A program made the position numbers and the translations under genes. Shown piece by piece: positions 36,153-48,065 of a stretch of DNA of 64,000 bases (positions within the stretch are counted from its first letter, which is position 1; each line of letters opens with the position of its first letter). The stretch is from NCBI GenBank assembly GCA_035236585.1, contig CP141136.1, positions 57,801,136-57,865,135 of the forward strand, given 5' to 3'. This stretch comes from Warburgia ugandensis (taxonomy: Eukaryota; Streptophyta; Magnoliopsida; Canellales; Canellaceae). The notes under the pieces were generated by a model, which saw nothing but the letters and a program-made list of their open reading frames with translations, was not told the origin of the DNA and searched no databases.

Positions 36153-36247
36153 GAAAGGCAGTCCAATATGAGAAGCTCCCACATATGCAAGATTAAGGGA
36201 AGAGGCGAACAACAAAAGGTCTATAATATGTACCCTTACCTTGTATG
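36153..36247 (-). mobile_element. SINE fragment, 3' half
   Basis: In plus orientation AAGGCAGTCCAATATGAGAA, CTCCCACATATGCAAG and TGTACCCTTACCTTGTAT match the reverse complement of the SINE 3' half. The head is missing. Confidence 0.7.
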
Positions 36248-36880
36248 AAATGTCCTAGCTTTGGATGATCTAACTTATTTACCCAGTTGCTTCTGCCTTG
36301 GATATCTTGAAAATGAAAAATGAAAAAAGGTTTGCACAGAAAAAAATAAAATGTGTGCTTTCTCAGTGAATTTAGGTTGTTATTACATAAGATTTCTAAC
36401 CGTCCATTTTCTGAGATAAAAGGAACAACATTTTGTATCTTATCGATCCGCATCAATATTGGAGCATGAGACATTAAAAACCAAATCAATAAGATGAATG
36501 GGGCACAGCTAAAGGTAAGCCAAAAAGTTGCAGTGCTTTCAGTCCAAGCGTTTATAAGCACTTTGGGGTTGAGTATTCCTCATGGGTTTATTAGGTTGTT
36601 CCTCTCCTCTTCTAAGACTCTTGTTCATAGCTTTTAAAGAATACTGGATATAAGGTGACGGGACTTATTACCTCATGATGTAGGATGGTAACATGATATA
36701 ATAGAACATTTTTTAATTACTTTGGTTTTGTACATGCCTTTATTTCACTTAGAAACTCAATTTTATTATTTCTTAGATAGTAGTTTCCTAGTCGTAGGTA
36801 TTTAGTTTTTAGTTAAGTTAGAAAGCATTGTACCCCCTACTTCTATAGCTGGTAATTAAGCGGAAAGGGACAACTCCAGT
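36248..36880. other. Spacer upstream of the gag remnant
   Basis: Possibly leader or LTR of the outer gypsy element, but I could not identify LTR ends or a PBS. Confidence 0.3.
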
Positions 36881-37552
36881 ATTTGCAAAGATCAAGCCTT
36901 TATTATAGTGGCGTTTGAGGATTTACAACGAGAAAATCAATAGTATATGGAAGAGATGTAGGCAATGCTCACACAACTGACTAAATTAGAGCGTATTCTG
37001 GTTCATGAAAACAACAAGGTTCTAATCAGCAGAAGCGCTCGTGATCTCCATTCGTGTTAATGCACCTAGACGACCGCATAGGCCTCACGCTTACGTGGAA
37101 GAGTATAACTATGAAAAACTCAATGTTAATCTTCTTGGTGGGAATGGTGGTCATCATCATCAAGACCTCATCCCAATTAAGGGTGGTGTTAGATGCAATT
37201 AGAACCATCAATTTTATGAAGCACAAGACTATAAGATAAAGATCAATCTATGTTCTTTAGGTGAATGGATACCTATATATTAAAATTTTTTCTCAATTAG
37301 CTTCTCTCAACTTGGAAGGGGAGTCTCAGTGCAACGGTAGAGTTGTCATTGTGTGACCTTGAGGTCACGGGTTCAAGGGGTGGAAACAACCTCTCATAAA
37401 ATACAAGGTAAGGCTGTATACTCTTGACCCTTGTGGTCTGTCCCTTCCCCAGACCCCACATATACAGGAGCTTCGTGCACTGGGGCTGTCCTTTTTTATT
37501 TTTCTTTTTAACTTCTCTCAACTCTAGAGATTCTTTGATTATATGGACGACG
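36880..37552 (+). pseudogene. Outer Ty3/gypsy gag remnant, left part
   Basis: The plus-strand translation, with stops, reads FEDLQRENQ, YMEEM, MLTQLTKLERILVHENN, then APRRPHRPHAYVEEYNYEKL and DYKIKINL. This is a typical plant Ty3/gypsy Gag N-terminal pattern. It is interrupted by a SINE with 16-bp duplications at 37297-37312 and 37508-37523. It then continues RFFDYMDD up to the copia A boundary at 37552. It resumes on the far side of copia A at 49214. Confidence 0.6.
37314..37507 (+). mobile_element. Au-like SINE, full length with target duplications
   Basis: Flanked by TTAGCTTCTCTCAACT (37297-37312) and TTAACTTCTCTCAACT (37508-37523), 15 of 16 bases identical. The body has GGTAGAGTTGTCATTGTGTG, the B-box region CACGGGTTCAAGGGG, AATACAAGGTAAGGCTGTAT, CCTTCCCCAGACCCCACATA, and GGGGCTGTCC before a T-rich tail. 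This is the best-preserved SINE in the window. Confidence 0.92.
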
Positions 37553-37879
37553 TGAAAACCTAGAATTAGGAAAACTCTCCTCAACGTATTAGAGTTGTAA
37601 TGTTGTGTTTATGGTGGCTAATGTAAAAGGGGCAGCCCCAGTGCACGAAGCTCCTGCATATGTGGGGTTCGGAGAAGGGGTGAACCACAAGGGTAATAGT
37701 ATGCAGCCTTACCTTGCATTTTGCAAGTGACCTCGAGGTCACACGATGATAACTCTACCGTTGTGCCAAGGCTCCCCTTTTTATAGTGACTGATGCATGT
37801 AAACAATTACAAAACATTGCTTATAACTTAAAACTACTTACATGATATATATGTGTGTGTATGTATGTATTATCTAATA
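37553..37879 (-). repeat. 3' LTR of copia A, split by a SINE
   Basis: It starts TGAAAACCTAGAATTAGG in plus orientation. It shares AGGAAAACTC, AGAGTTGTAATG, CAATTAC and TTTACATG-like blocks with the LTR at 49074-49213. The extra 187 bp is a SINE with its duplicated target. Confidence 0.85.
37626..37779 (-). mobile_element. Au-like SINE inside the copia A LTR
   Basis: Plus orientation shows the reverse complement: GGGGCAGCCCCAGTGCACGA, CTTACCTTGCATTTTGCAAG, and CTCTACCGTTGTGCCAAGGC. Flanking imperfect duplications, TTTATGGTGGCTAATGTAAA and TTTATAGTGACTGATG..GTAAA, mark the target. The intact homologous LTR at 49074 lacks it. Confidence 0.9.
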
Positions 37880-37884
37880 TGCCC

Positions 37885-40232
37885 CCCTCAAGTTGAATGC
37901 TCTCTACTTAGAATATTCAAATTGTCCCGAAGTAACAGAAAATGAGCAGAAGTCAATAGCTTGGTGAGGACATCTACAATCTAATCCATTGTAGAAATGA
38001 AACACACTTGGGAATACCCTTTCGATGTGAGATTGCGGACAAAGCGGAAATCCATTTCAATACGTTTAGTTCTCGAAGGAAATAAAGGGTTAACTGCAAG
38101 GTATGTCGTGCAATGCTGTCAGACCCTAATAATGGGGTAGCCTTGCATTGGACAAGAAGTTATTTCAAGAGAGATTTAACTCAAACGAGCTCGGCAGTTC
38201 AATTCGCTAGAGCTCGATACTCTTAATTCGATGTATGAACTTGCAATTGGTGTTTGTTTACGAGTAGACCATGAAACAAAGTTGTGGCCTAGATAAATCG
38301 CTTAACCACTTGTGGAATGTTTGTCATTCGGGCAACCAGCCCAATATGCATAGGATAATATTTGCAACCTAGCAGAAGAGGATCGCTAAATCTGCAATCC
38401 ATGAAAGACGGTGTCTTTGAGGTAATGAAGAATGTATTTGACAGCCTGCCGATTGTCATTGGGAGAGTGCAGGAACTGACAGACCTTGTTGTCCGCATAT
38501 GCAAGATCTGGTGTAGTGATTATTTAGTATTGCAATGCATCCACGGGTACTATGGTATAACTGAGAATCAGTCATCTATGAGCCGCCAAACTTGGATAAT
38601 CTTATAGAAGAAGAAGGAGAGAAGATCAAGGATGTACACCATTGTGACAATACAAAGCCCTGTGAGTTAGATATAACTTCGATGCCCCGAAAATAAGATA
38701 AGTCCCCAAGGACCTTCATAGCGAAATACAATTGTAGGCACTAGACGAGTACATCTAGAGCCATAGGATCATTACCGGTTGCTACAATGTCATCAACGTA
38801 CAGTAGAAGGTAGATAAGAACGCTATTCTTCTTATAGACGAGTAAGGACCTGTCAGTACGTGAGCGTTGAATCCTAACCATTGAAGTCAGGAGTTCAATT
38901 TGTAAAACCACGATCGTTGTGCCTGCTTTAGGCCATAAAGGAATTTCCTAAGCATAAGCGATTAGCGTGAGTTTAATCATCGAATCTGGTCGTCTGGATC
39001 ATGTATATACTTCGTTCAAATCACCATGCAGAAAAGCATTGGATACATCCAATTGCTTAACTTTCTAGTTATTAGGAAGTGCGATTGAAGGAAGGGTTCT
39101 GATCGTTATTGGCTTGACTATAGGGCTGAATCTCTCTGAACTCAATTCCGTGCTTTTGATTGTAGCCCTTTGCCACTAAGCGTGCCTTGAACTTATCAAT
39201 CGAGTAATTCGGTCTCCTCTTTTATCTTAAAGGTCTACTAACAACCTATGATATTGACTCTGCCATTGTGTCGGACCGGGACCCCCGTTTTGTTGCGGAG
39301 TAACACATTGATTTCCTCGATCATTGCAGCCTACTAGCGTGGATCTTTGATGGTTTCACCATATGAGGTCTGCTCCACTTCACGAAGCATTTGATTGAGA
39401 TTATTAGTTGTAAGTGGATGCTTAGTGGACACATTGGCATTGGCCCCATGAGTAATCTGTCTTGACACCATTGGATGAGTGTAGATGGGCTTTGCAGGGA
39501 CTGTTTCCATGTTTGGGCAAGATTCCTGCAGAATCAATTTGGACAGAAGAATCTAAAACCTGCGAATTGTTAGTAGCTAGGCCGGGATGCGCAATATTTT
39601 GCTCATTTAAAGGAGTGGGTGATAGAGATGGACTTGTAGGAGAGTTGGGTTGAGGACTTTGAATTCTAATGACGGGATTTATGGATTAATTGAGGGAAGA
39701 AGTCCACGATTGGTGGACTGGATTGAGGAGAGATAACAGGAGATGGTGATATGAAGGATTAATTTGGATTGCGAGAACAATGAGAAATACTAGGAGATAT
39801 GCACGGGAACTTACAGGGAGTGCCACATCTTAAGACTGAATGGTTTCAGTTATGACAAGTCGTAGAATTTTGTAAACCATTTCTGGTGGGCACCTCAAGA
39901 TTGATGCATTATGAAATGGAAAGGATGTTTCATCTAATCAAACAAGTTGGTATGTAGAAACCGCCACTTTCTTTATGAAAACAATGATATCCAAAATGGG
40001 AAGGACTATATCCAAGAGAAATACATGGAAGGGTCCTGAGCTCGAACTTGTGACTATATAGGGCCTGGTATGTTGCATCCAAAAGCCTTTAAGAATGAAT
40101 AATTGGCTTTTTATTGAATAATAATTCAAGTGAGCTTTGCCACTTAATGACAAGAGAACACATTCGATTAAGCAAATAGTTGGTTTTTTTCTAGGCAAAG
40201 TAGCAAATAGTTGGTTTAGCAAAGGACCAAGC
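37885..40232 (-). pseudogene. copia A integrase end, RT and RNase H, degenerate
   Basis: On the minus strand, a late integrase region (40222-39938) is followed by RT. The catalytic YVDDIV lies near 38790 and RNase H ends near 37900. The region around 38000-38060 encodes a KRIEMDFRFVRN-like block equivalent to the usual HIEVDYHFVR of copia RNase H. Numerous stops and shifts break the frame. Confidence 0.75.
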
Positions 40233-41325
40233 TGTTGGAAGAGGGAGGTATTTACAAAGCTTTAAGGCTTTAAGGGAGGTATTTACAAGTTTGGAGGAGA
40301 GAGCTTGTATTGATTTACAAGTTTGGCTTGATACAAAAGTGTGAGGAACCACCTCTATTTATACTAGTAGTGCATCTTAACTAATGGCTAGGATTGTGTA
40401 ATATCCTTAATTTTTAGGATAAAATAGGAAATTTTTAAATAAATAAAAATAAAAATATATAGATGGAAAATTTTCCTAAAAACATAAGAATTAGAAAGTG
40501 CTCGTTGATACGAGTCCAACGCCACCAAGAACGCAAAAAACGGAGCTCAAACGAAGGAGTTATGAGCCGTCGAAGTTGTAAGGGCAAATTGGTCTTTTGA
40601 CAGAAACGTGTTACACAGGGGTCCAAATTGATAACGGCACCCCTGTCTTCCACACGTCTCTACCAGTCCGGCGAAATCGCCGAAGAGATGTGTGGGGAAG
40701 AGTTTCTCTTCCCCTAAGACTCTAAACCCTATATCTATGCTCCCCAGGAGCCAAAACGCTCCACTTTGAGCGTTCCTCTGGGATTCTTAGCTCAGAACCC
40801 TAGCTTTGCAAGGTCTGAGTTTTCCGGCGAGTGGAACCCCGGCAACAGGAGCAACCCTGGCCAGGCGCAAGGTAAGCCTCAAATCTATGTTTTTCTGTAT
40901 TTATTAATTAGAAAAATAATTAGGAAAGCATTTAAAAAAATTAGGAAAAAATTAGATTTTTTGGGAACTTTGTGTACGCTACTGTTGGAGCGTGATTTCA
41001 CGGATCAAACCTTGTCCGTTTAAAAATCGTACCGTCCAACTAGTGCACAAGAGACCCAAGAGCAAACCCTTTAAATTTGGGAGTGATCCAACGGTGGATT
41101 TCTCCATAAAACCCAAAAACCAGTACCTAGGGATGTTTTTAGGAACTTGGAAAAACTGTTTAAAAAACATGGTTTTTGGAGAAATCAATGCAAAAGGATG
41201 ATATAAATGGAAACTAGACAAAATTTGGAACAAAATGGTTCAAAAACCAAGTGATATGGACACCTATAGGGTCACCGGAGATGACTGGAAGCCGGTCGTC
41301 TTCTCAGGCGCCGGTTTCCGCGTTG

Positions 41326-41479
41326 CCGGTGTAAACCGGTGTAAACTGGGCTGCCCGTGTAACCCAGTGTAAACTGGGTGCCGGTGTAACCCGGTGTAAA
41401 CTGGGGCTGCCCGTGTAACCCAATGTACACTGGGCGCCGGTGTAACCTGGTGTAAAGCAGGGCCGCTGGTGTAAACCAG
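41326..41479 (+). repeat. Array of seven small palindromes upstream of an LTR TATA box
   Basis: The first palindrome reads CCGGT-GTAA-ACCGG. The others follow the same pattern (for example CCCAGT-GTAA-ACTGGG and CTGGT-GTAA-ACCAG), with stem starts at about 41326, 41336, 41363, 41390, 41419, 41446 and 41466. The array is GC-rich in otherwise AT-rich DNA. Confidence 0.8.
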
Positions 41480-41498
41480 TGCACCCGCCAAACACCCT

Positions 41499-41505
41499 AT
41501 AAATT
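41499..41505 (+). promoter_or_regulatory. Putative TATA box of the solo LTR
   Basis: TATAAAT lies 20 bp downstream of the palindrome array and in the sense orientation of the LTR. Confidence 0.5.
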
Positions 41506-43544
41506 AATAAATATTAATTTATGAAGTATTTTCACTTAAAATTGATTTTTGGGAGCTAGAGGAGTCCAAATCATGATCCGAAAGATGCGTTGTAACCGTA
41601 TTAACGACGCGGACCTAGTTTTAACTTAAAAACTTAGAAATGACCACTTTTTCTTTAGAAAAATATTAAAATAGTGATGTGACATGTACATGTGCACTTG
41701 AATATACCAGTTAAAGGGAGTTATTAGCAAGCTAGTGGTCTCACACTGAGGTAGGTGACGACAACTAATATTTTTTCTTGATTTTTAAACTATGTTTAAA
41801 CATAGCATCATGTGTGATTGTGTTTTAAATTGCAATTATTAATTACCGTGGATTTCATGCGACATTGAGTATAGGATGGTTATTCCAAATTGAAATCTTT
41901 TAACTGAATAAACTTATTTCAAATGATTTTACAAGCATGATGTAAATTAGTTATGCTTAATTAGAGACTTATTTCTTATTATATATATAGAAAATGCATG
42001 GATTTACATGAAAATGAGAATAGAGGCTTATTAGCTGGTCCTTTTATAGGCTAACCTCAGGATGAGGGGCATGTCTTAGGGATTGCAAGCTATAAGTGCT
42101 CTTGAGTTTTAGCATATACATATGATTTCCGTGTTTTATATTTGATGACGGGTGCTCTCGCCCAGTGGGCGTCATGCTAGGAGGGATAGGGCCGGCCACC
42201 CACCTTCCGAGATTATGATGTGATGATTTTGTGATATGATAGACACCTACCCATAGATGCCATTTGGTAGGGGTTTGGTAACATGGATAGTCCACACTAC
42301 CGGTCTGAGCCTTTCCATGAGGACAGACGCTAAGTCTCTCGTTATGGTGTCGACGGAGAGCGGCGGTGGTTGATACCCATGGAGGGTTGCCACTACAGCA
42401 TGATGGCCCATATTCTTATTATGTGTGCATGTATGATGAGCATGGTTATGGATGGTATGCCTGGGTGTGACGACACTCAGAGGTTGACTACCTGTACTCC
42501 TGATCAGGGATGTTAGTGCGATGTGGTGGGACCCATTACCTTAGGGTGTGCTTATTCTGGTTGTATGCTCCATTTTATTGATTCATATCATGTTTTAACT
42601 CTATGATTGCATGTTTTAGCATATGGAATAAATTGGCATTTATTTTAACATGGCATTATGATATCACTATTTTCATAAATGTTAGACTTTTCATCAATAC
42701 CGTTCATTATTTCTTTCATTTATTATATTAATTGTCTATGTACCTACATAAGCGATAGCTTGCTGAGGCATTGCTTTGCTTTGCAATGCCTTAGATCTCG
42801 AGCACGACACCAGGAAAGGAAAAGCGGTTGATAAACCTTGAGAGCTGCTGAAGACTAGTTTTCCCTATAGTTTTAGACAGTAATGTGAGTCATTAGAGAG
42901 GATTATCATTTGAATTTTATTATGGACTGCATACTTTATATTTGGATGTGAATTGGATGTTAGAACATATGTTGGACATTTATATGGGATGTTATGATGG
43001 ATAGACCCTGGGCCATATTATTATTGTGTTTTGGACATTTATTTGATTTAAAATAAAGGCGCCTATTTATTTGACGTTGATTTATACGCGGATTATTTAT
43101 TTATGTTTAAATTACATGTACGCCATTTTGAGAAAGGAAAACTAACACCCGGAGTTTTTAAGATAGGTTTAGTAAAATGTTAAATAAATCTTTTCTCATG
43201 GGATCCCAAATGCTCTTATTTTGCCATTATTATTTAAAAAAAAATGTCTTAAAAATCCGGGGTTTTACAGATTGTACCAACACACTTTTAATCTAATGGT
43301 TATAAATGACTTTATTAAAAACTCTCCAAAAATATCCTAGATATTACATCATTCTTTACATCATTTTTTCTAGATATTTCTTACTTCTTACATTATCATT
43401 GACATTATCTTCTTCTAGATATCTTAGATATTTTTAATTAGGCAATTGTAGTATTTCTAGAAATAAACCATGGGCTTGAACCAACAAATTAATTCTCCTA
43501 GCCCATTGGGCCAAATCAAGTCTATCCTTCAACACCCCCTTTTA

Positions 43545-45312
43545 AACTTGATTTTGTAATTCCAAGCATCATTCTTAACTTCTCAAAGACTTCTTGCTTG
43601 AGTGGCTTGGTGAGGATATCAACAATTTGATCTTGGGATCTTACATACGTCAAATGAATGTCCTTTCTTGCCACAGATTCTCTGATGAAGTGATACCGTG
43701 TGTCAATATGCTTACTTCGATCATGATAGATCGGATTCTTTGCAAGAGTAAGAGTTGATTTGTTATCAACATAAATCTTTGTAGCATCTTCTTATGGCAT
43801 GTGTAATTCCTTCAACTAGTTTCGAAGCCAAAGTGCATGGCACACACGAGGTAGCAGCAACATATTCGGCTTCACAATTGGACAGTGTAACAATAGACTG
43901 TTTTTTTGAAGTCCAAGTGAATGCAGCGTCTCTCATGAAGAAAACAAACCCAGTTGTATTTTTTTTATCATCTAAATCTCATACCCAATCGCTATCACTA
44001 TATCCAAGAAGCTTTAAGTCATCACATGGAGAGTAAAAGAGACCGTAGTCGATAGTTCCCTTGATATATCGAAGAATTCTTTTGGCTGACTTTCAAGTAA
44101 GTTGTTGTAGGTGCCTCTATAAAACGACTGACCAAACCCACAGCAAATAGAATATCCAGTCTTGTACATGTTAGGGTCAACTCTTTCTCCTTTATCATTC
44201 TTTGAAAGTTTTACTCTACATTCCACAAGAGTACTTATAGGCTTACATTGCTCCATGCCAAATCTCTTGAGAACTTCATTTGCTTAGCGTTCTTGAGAGA
44301 TGAAGATTCCATTATCCGCTTACACTACCTCTATTCCAAGATAGTAGGACATAAGGGCGATATCAGTCATATCAAATTCTTGGCCCATCGCCTTTTTGAA
44401 GTCTTCAAATACACTTAGATTATTTCCTATAAAAATGAGATCATCCATATACAAGCACACAAGCAAGATATCTTCATTTTTATTGGTCTTTATATAGAGA
44501 GCATGCTTGCTTGGACATTTTATAAAGCCTTTTTTCACAAAATATTTGTCGATCCTACTATTCCATGCTCTTGGAGCTTGTTTTAAATCATGTAATGCCT
44601 TTTCTAATTTCAAAACTTTATCTTCTTGCCCTTTAACTACGTACCCTATGGGTTGCTCCACATAAACTTCCTCCTCAAGGAGGCCATTCAAGAATGTTGA
44701 CTTCACATCTATTTAATGTATTTTCCAATTATTTTGTGCAGGTAAAGAAATTATCAACCTTATAGTCTCTAAGCGAGCAACATGAGCAAATACCTCTCCA
44801 TAGTCTATTCCATACATTTGCTTATAGTCTTTGGCTACTAATCTTGCTTTATACCTTTCAACTTTTCCTTTTGCATTCTTCTTTGCTTTGTAAACCCACT
44901 TCACTCCACTTGCCTTTTGGCCTTTTGGAAGAGTTGTTAGTTCTCAAGTGTCATTTCTTTGAATGGACTTGATTTCTCCATCCATAGATTTTATCCATTT
45001 CTTACTTTGTATTGCTTCCTCGACTATAAGTTCACAATCAACAAATAGACAAAAGAGGGTTAGCTCATTTAAATTCGCTGTTACCTCGTAAATTTCTTGT
45101 AGGCTTCTAGTCCACAGTGTTTTTTCACTTGAACTTGGAGATGAGTCTTGAAGGGAGGAAGATGACGACGGCAATGGAGTTGGGCTTGTAGGTTCTTGAA
45201 CTTCATCTCTTCTTTGGGTTCCTTCTTCTTCGTCTTCAAAAATGGGTAAGAAGTTATAGTATTCATTGTTCTTCACGTTCCAATACCATGTGCCTTCTTC
45301 ATCGAACTCCAC
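43545..45312 (-). pseudogene. copia B RT and RNase H
   Basis: Minus-strand RT blocks include the KKNAKGKVERYKARLVAKDY entry, FLNGLLEEEVYVEQPIGYVV, and the catalytic LYMDDLIFIGNN at about 44440, followed by MSYYLGIEVV. RNase H follows at lower coordinates, around 43560-44250. Short interruptions (stops near 44715 and 44945, and in RNase H) break the polyprotein, although the RT active site is intact. Confidence 0.9.
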
Positions 45313-45634
45313 ATCTCAACTAGTGACAATCTTTTCAGAGATTGGGTTGAAAGCTTGTATCCTTTTGAATGCTTGTCATAGCCAATAAAGACATGTTTCT
45401 CACTCTTGTCATCAAGTTTGGTTCTCTTTTGATCCAATACATGGACATATGCTATGCTCCTGAACACCTACAAGTGAGTAATAGTTGGCTTTCTCCTATT
45501 TTATGCTTCTTGTGGAGTCTTTTCATCAATACTTTTAGTGGGACAGTGATTTGAAAGGTAAATAGCACAATCTAGCGCTTCAGCCCAAAATTCTTTAAGC
45601 ATCTTCTTGCTCTTTAGCATGCTATGAGCCATAT

Positions 45635-46489
45635 TTAGAATGGTTCTATTCTTCCTTTCCGCCACTCCATTTTTTTGTGGTAAGGAATTATTAGAGGACT
45701 ATGAATTTCATTTGTTTCACAAAATTCATTAAATTCTTTTGACGTGAATTCGCCTCCTTTATCGGATCTTATGGCCTTTATTTCATACCTGCTTTCTTTT
45801 TCAACCATGTCTTTGAATTTTTTAAAGGCACCAAATGTTTCTAATTTTTCCTTCAAAAAATATCCCCAAGTCTTTTTAGAAAAATCATCAATAAAGAGTA
45901 AGAAGTAATTATTCTTACCATGCAATCTTGGAGTAATGGGTGTGCATAAGTCAGTATGGATAAGTTGCAATGGCTCATTGGCTCTTGATGTTGACTCTCT
46001 TGGGAAAGCCTTTCTTGAATGCTTTCTTAAAAGATATCCTTCATATAGTTTATCCGAATGATCAATGAGAGGTAATCCATTCACTATGACCTTTATAGAC
46101 ATTGATTTCAAGCTACCAAAATTTAAGTGTCCAAACCTTAAGTGCCAAAGCCAAGAATCATCTTTTAAGCATGGTTTTAGGCAGTTGGCCTTATCATGTT
46201 TGATTTCTAATAAAAACATTCTCTTTCTTGCCATTGGAACTTTTGAAATTAATCTTCCTTCATGACTTCTCAAATAACGACTACGATTTTTTAAGTGAAT
46301 ATCATAATCTTTCTCAAGAAGTTGCTCCAAGCTCAAAATATTATTTTTTAGGTTTGGCACATAATATACATTGGACATAAATTGGTGGCTTCCATCTTTA
46401 GAGAGTGTTTTACCTTTTCCCTTTATTGGTACTGTAGATTGATCTTCAAAGGTGACATGCCCATTCACTTGATCCATCTCCATGAACAT
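45635..46489 (-). pseudogene. copia B integrase region
   Basis: An open frame of 284 codons contains the zinc-binding HLRFGHLNFGSLK segment and the catalytic core blocks LIHTDLCTPITP (first Asp), FIDDFSKKTWGYFLKEK and IRSDKGGEFTSKEFNEFCE (second Asp). After HSPLIIPYHKKMEWRKGRI the frame is shifted near the third catalytic residue (about 45640-45680). It would encode the enzyme that inserts the element's cDNA into the genome. This copy is near-intact but frame-broken. Confidence 0.9.
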
Positions 46490-46499
46490 ATTCTTATCT

Positions 46500-47590
46500 C
46501 AACTCATATAATTGCTTGCACATGTATCTAATACCACATACTTTTCTCCTCTAATTCCTCTTTGTGGTTGGCCATTGACAAAGAGAGCTCTACTTCATCT
46601 TTCATTTCCATGAAATTGGCTTTCTTATTTACATGGTTAGTATTTCTACATTCAAAAGCATAAAGTCCAAATTTATGACAATTATGATATCTAACTTGTG
46701 ATTTGTCATACCTTTAATTATTGTTTCCCCTTCCATGACCTCTTGGAGGTTGATAGCTTTGTATCCTTTCCTCAATGTTAGATTGATTATAGCCGTTTCT
46801 ATCACCTCTTCCTCGACCTTGGCCTCGACCTTGAACATAACTACAACTGCATCCTCGATTTTTTCTATTTTCAAACTTTTCTTCTCTTTCTTTGAAAGAG
46901 AGTTTTGAATAAATTGCTTACTTCAATGGCTCTTAGATCTTCTTCTTTTTTAGCCTTTCTTCATGGGCTTATAGTGAACCCATGACCTGATCAATAATCA
47001 TGGAGTATATGTCTTTAGACTCTTCTATGGCAACAACAATATATTCAAAATTTGATGTTAATGAACCAAGAATTTTCTCAATCACCCTTGTATCATTTAA
47101 GCTCTCTCCATTTCTTTTCATTTCATTGACAATAATCAAAACTCTAGAAAAATAATCAGAAATAGATTCGGATTCCTCCATATATAGTTTTTCAAACTCA
47201 CTTCTAAGAATTTGAAGACCTACCTTTTTTTATCTTGTCAATTCCCTTATGAGCGTTGTAAAGAATCTTCCATGCTTGCTTGGAGGTGGTCTCATTTGCA
47301 ACCTTCTCGAACATATCTCCATCAAGGTTTTGATAAGTGAGAGTAAGAGCTTGTTGATCTTTCTTTTTATCCTTTTGCACAGCCTCCCTTTAGGTAGGAG
47401 TTAAAGAAGCCTCATTTTGAGGTTCTTCATAACCTTTCTTGACAATCTCCCATGCCTCTTGAGAACCTAGTAATTCCTTCATGAAAATACTCCAACTTCC
47501 ATAATTGTCTTTGGTGAGTCAAGGAAATTGGAAGGGAACCATTCCACTCACCTTCTTATTTTTTCCACAACAAGAATAAACTTGGCTCTG
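46500..47590 (-). pseudogene. copia B gag and protease
   Basis: Gag pieces include [20 protein letters not shown] and [20 protein letters not shown] (47181-46969). The protease active-site region near 46540-46510 is frameshifted by one base, and its D-T-G motif would read D-T-C. A stop follows. Both changes inactivate protease. Confidence 0.8.
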
Positions 47591-47599
47591 ATACTACTT

Positions 47600-48065
47600 T
47601 GTTAGAAGAGGGAGGTATTTATAAAGCTTTGAGGAAGACTTTAGAGGTTGGAAAGGATTTAGAAAAGGAGAAGGGACTTGAAGGCTTGAATGGAGGAGAG
47701 AGCTTGTGTTGATTTACAAGTTTGGCTTGATACAAGTGTGAGGAACCACCTCTATTTGTACTAGTGGCACATCTTAACCAATGGCTAGGATTGTGCCAAC
47801 ACACTTTTAATCTAATTGTTACAAATGACTTTCTAGAGAACTCTCCAAAAATATCCTAGATATTACATCATTCTTTACATCCTTTTCTAGATATTTCTTA
47901 CATCATCATTGACATCATCTTCTTCTAGATATCTTAGATATTTTTGACTAGATAATTGTAATATTTCTAAAATTTCTAGAAAGTCTTTTAGAAATAAACC
48001 ATGGGCTTGAACCAACAAATTGATTCTCCTAGCCCATTGGGCCAAATCATGTTTATCCTCCAACA
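47600..48065 (-). repeat. 5' LTR of copia B
   Basis: Plus orientation TGTTAGAAGAGGG...CCTCCAACA. It is uninterrupted and serves as the reference for the split 3' LTR. Confidence 0.93.

Larger units (their letters stand above)
40397..43269 (+). mobile_element. 2.87-kb Ty3/gypsy solo LTR
   Basis: Bounded by TGTAATATCC and GGGGTTTTACA, with a 5-bp target duplication GATTG at 40392-40396 and 43270-43274. It is related to the LTRs of the chromovirus at 7-17.6 kb but in the opposite orientation. Shared blocks include the GGTGCTCTCGCCCAGTGGGC, GTCATGCTAGGAGG and GGCCGGCCACCCACC region near 42150-42205 and a GCTTGCTGAGGCATTGCTTT region near 42770. No internal domain remains, so it most likely arose by recombination between the two LTRs of a full element. 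Confidence 0.93.
40233..43534 (-). repeat. 3' LTR of copia B, split by a gypsy solo LTR
   Basis: The parts 40233-40396 and 43275-43534 align to successive halves of the LTR at 47600-48065. Shared blocks include GGAACCACCTCTATTT on the left and CCTAGATATTACATCATTC on the right. Confidence 0.92.
40233..48065 (-). mobile_element. Ty1/copia element B nested in copia A
   Basis: The LTRs are at 40233-43534 (interrupted by a solo LTR; about 424 bp without it) and 47600-48065 (466 bp). In plus orientation they start TGTTGGAAGAGGG/TGTTAGAAGAGGG and end TTCAACA/TCCAACA. The internal minus-strand order is gag, protease, integrase, RT, RNase H. The PBS at 47594-47583 reads TAGTATCAGAGC (one mismatch), and the polypurine tract AAAAGGGGG abuts the 3' LTR. 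The flanking pentamers (CAAGC and CGAAC) do not match. Copia A lacks protease and most of integrase at this point, so a deletion probably accompanied or followed the insertion. Confidence 0.9.

Noticed and set aside
37314..37400. tRNA-like segment with A and B boxes
   Set aside because: It is the head of a SINE. It has no full cloverleaf or anticodon stem, so it is not a tRNA gene.
41264..41495. Three overlapping minus-strand frames with repeated FTPGYTG/VYTGLHR-type peptides
   Set aside because: The peptide repeats are only the translation of the palindrome array in the solo LTR.
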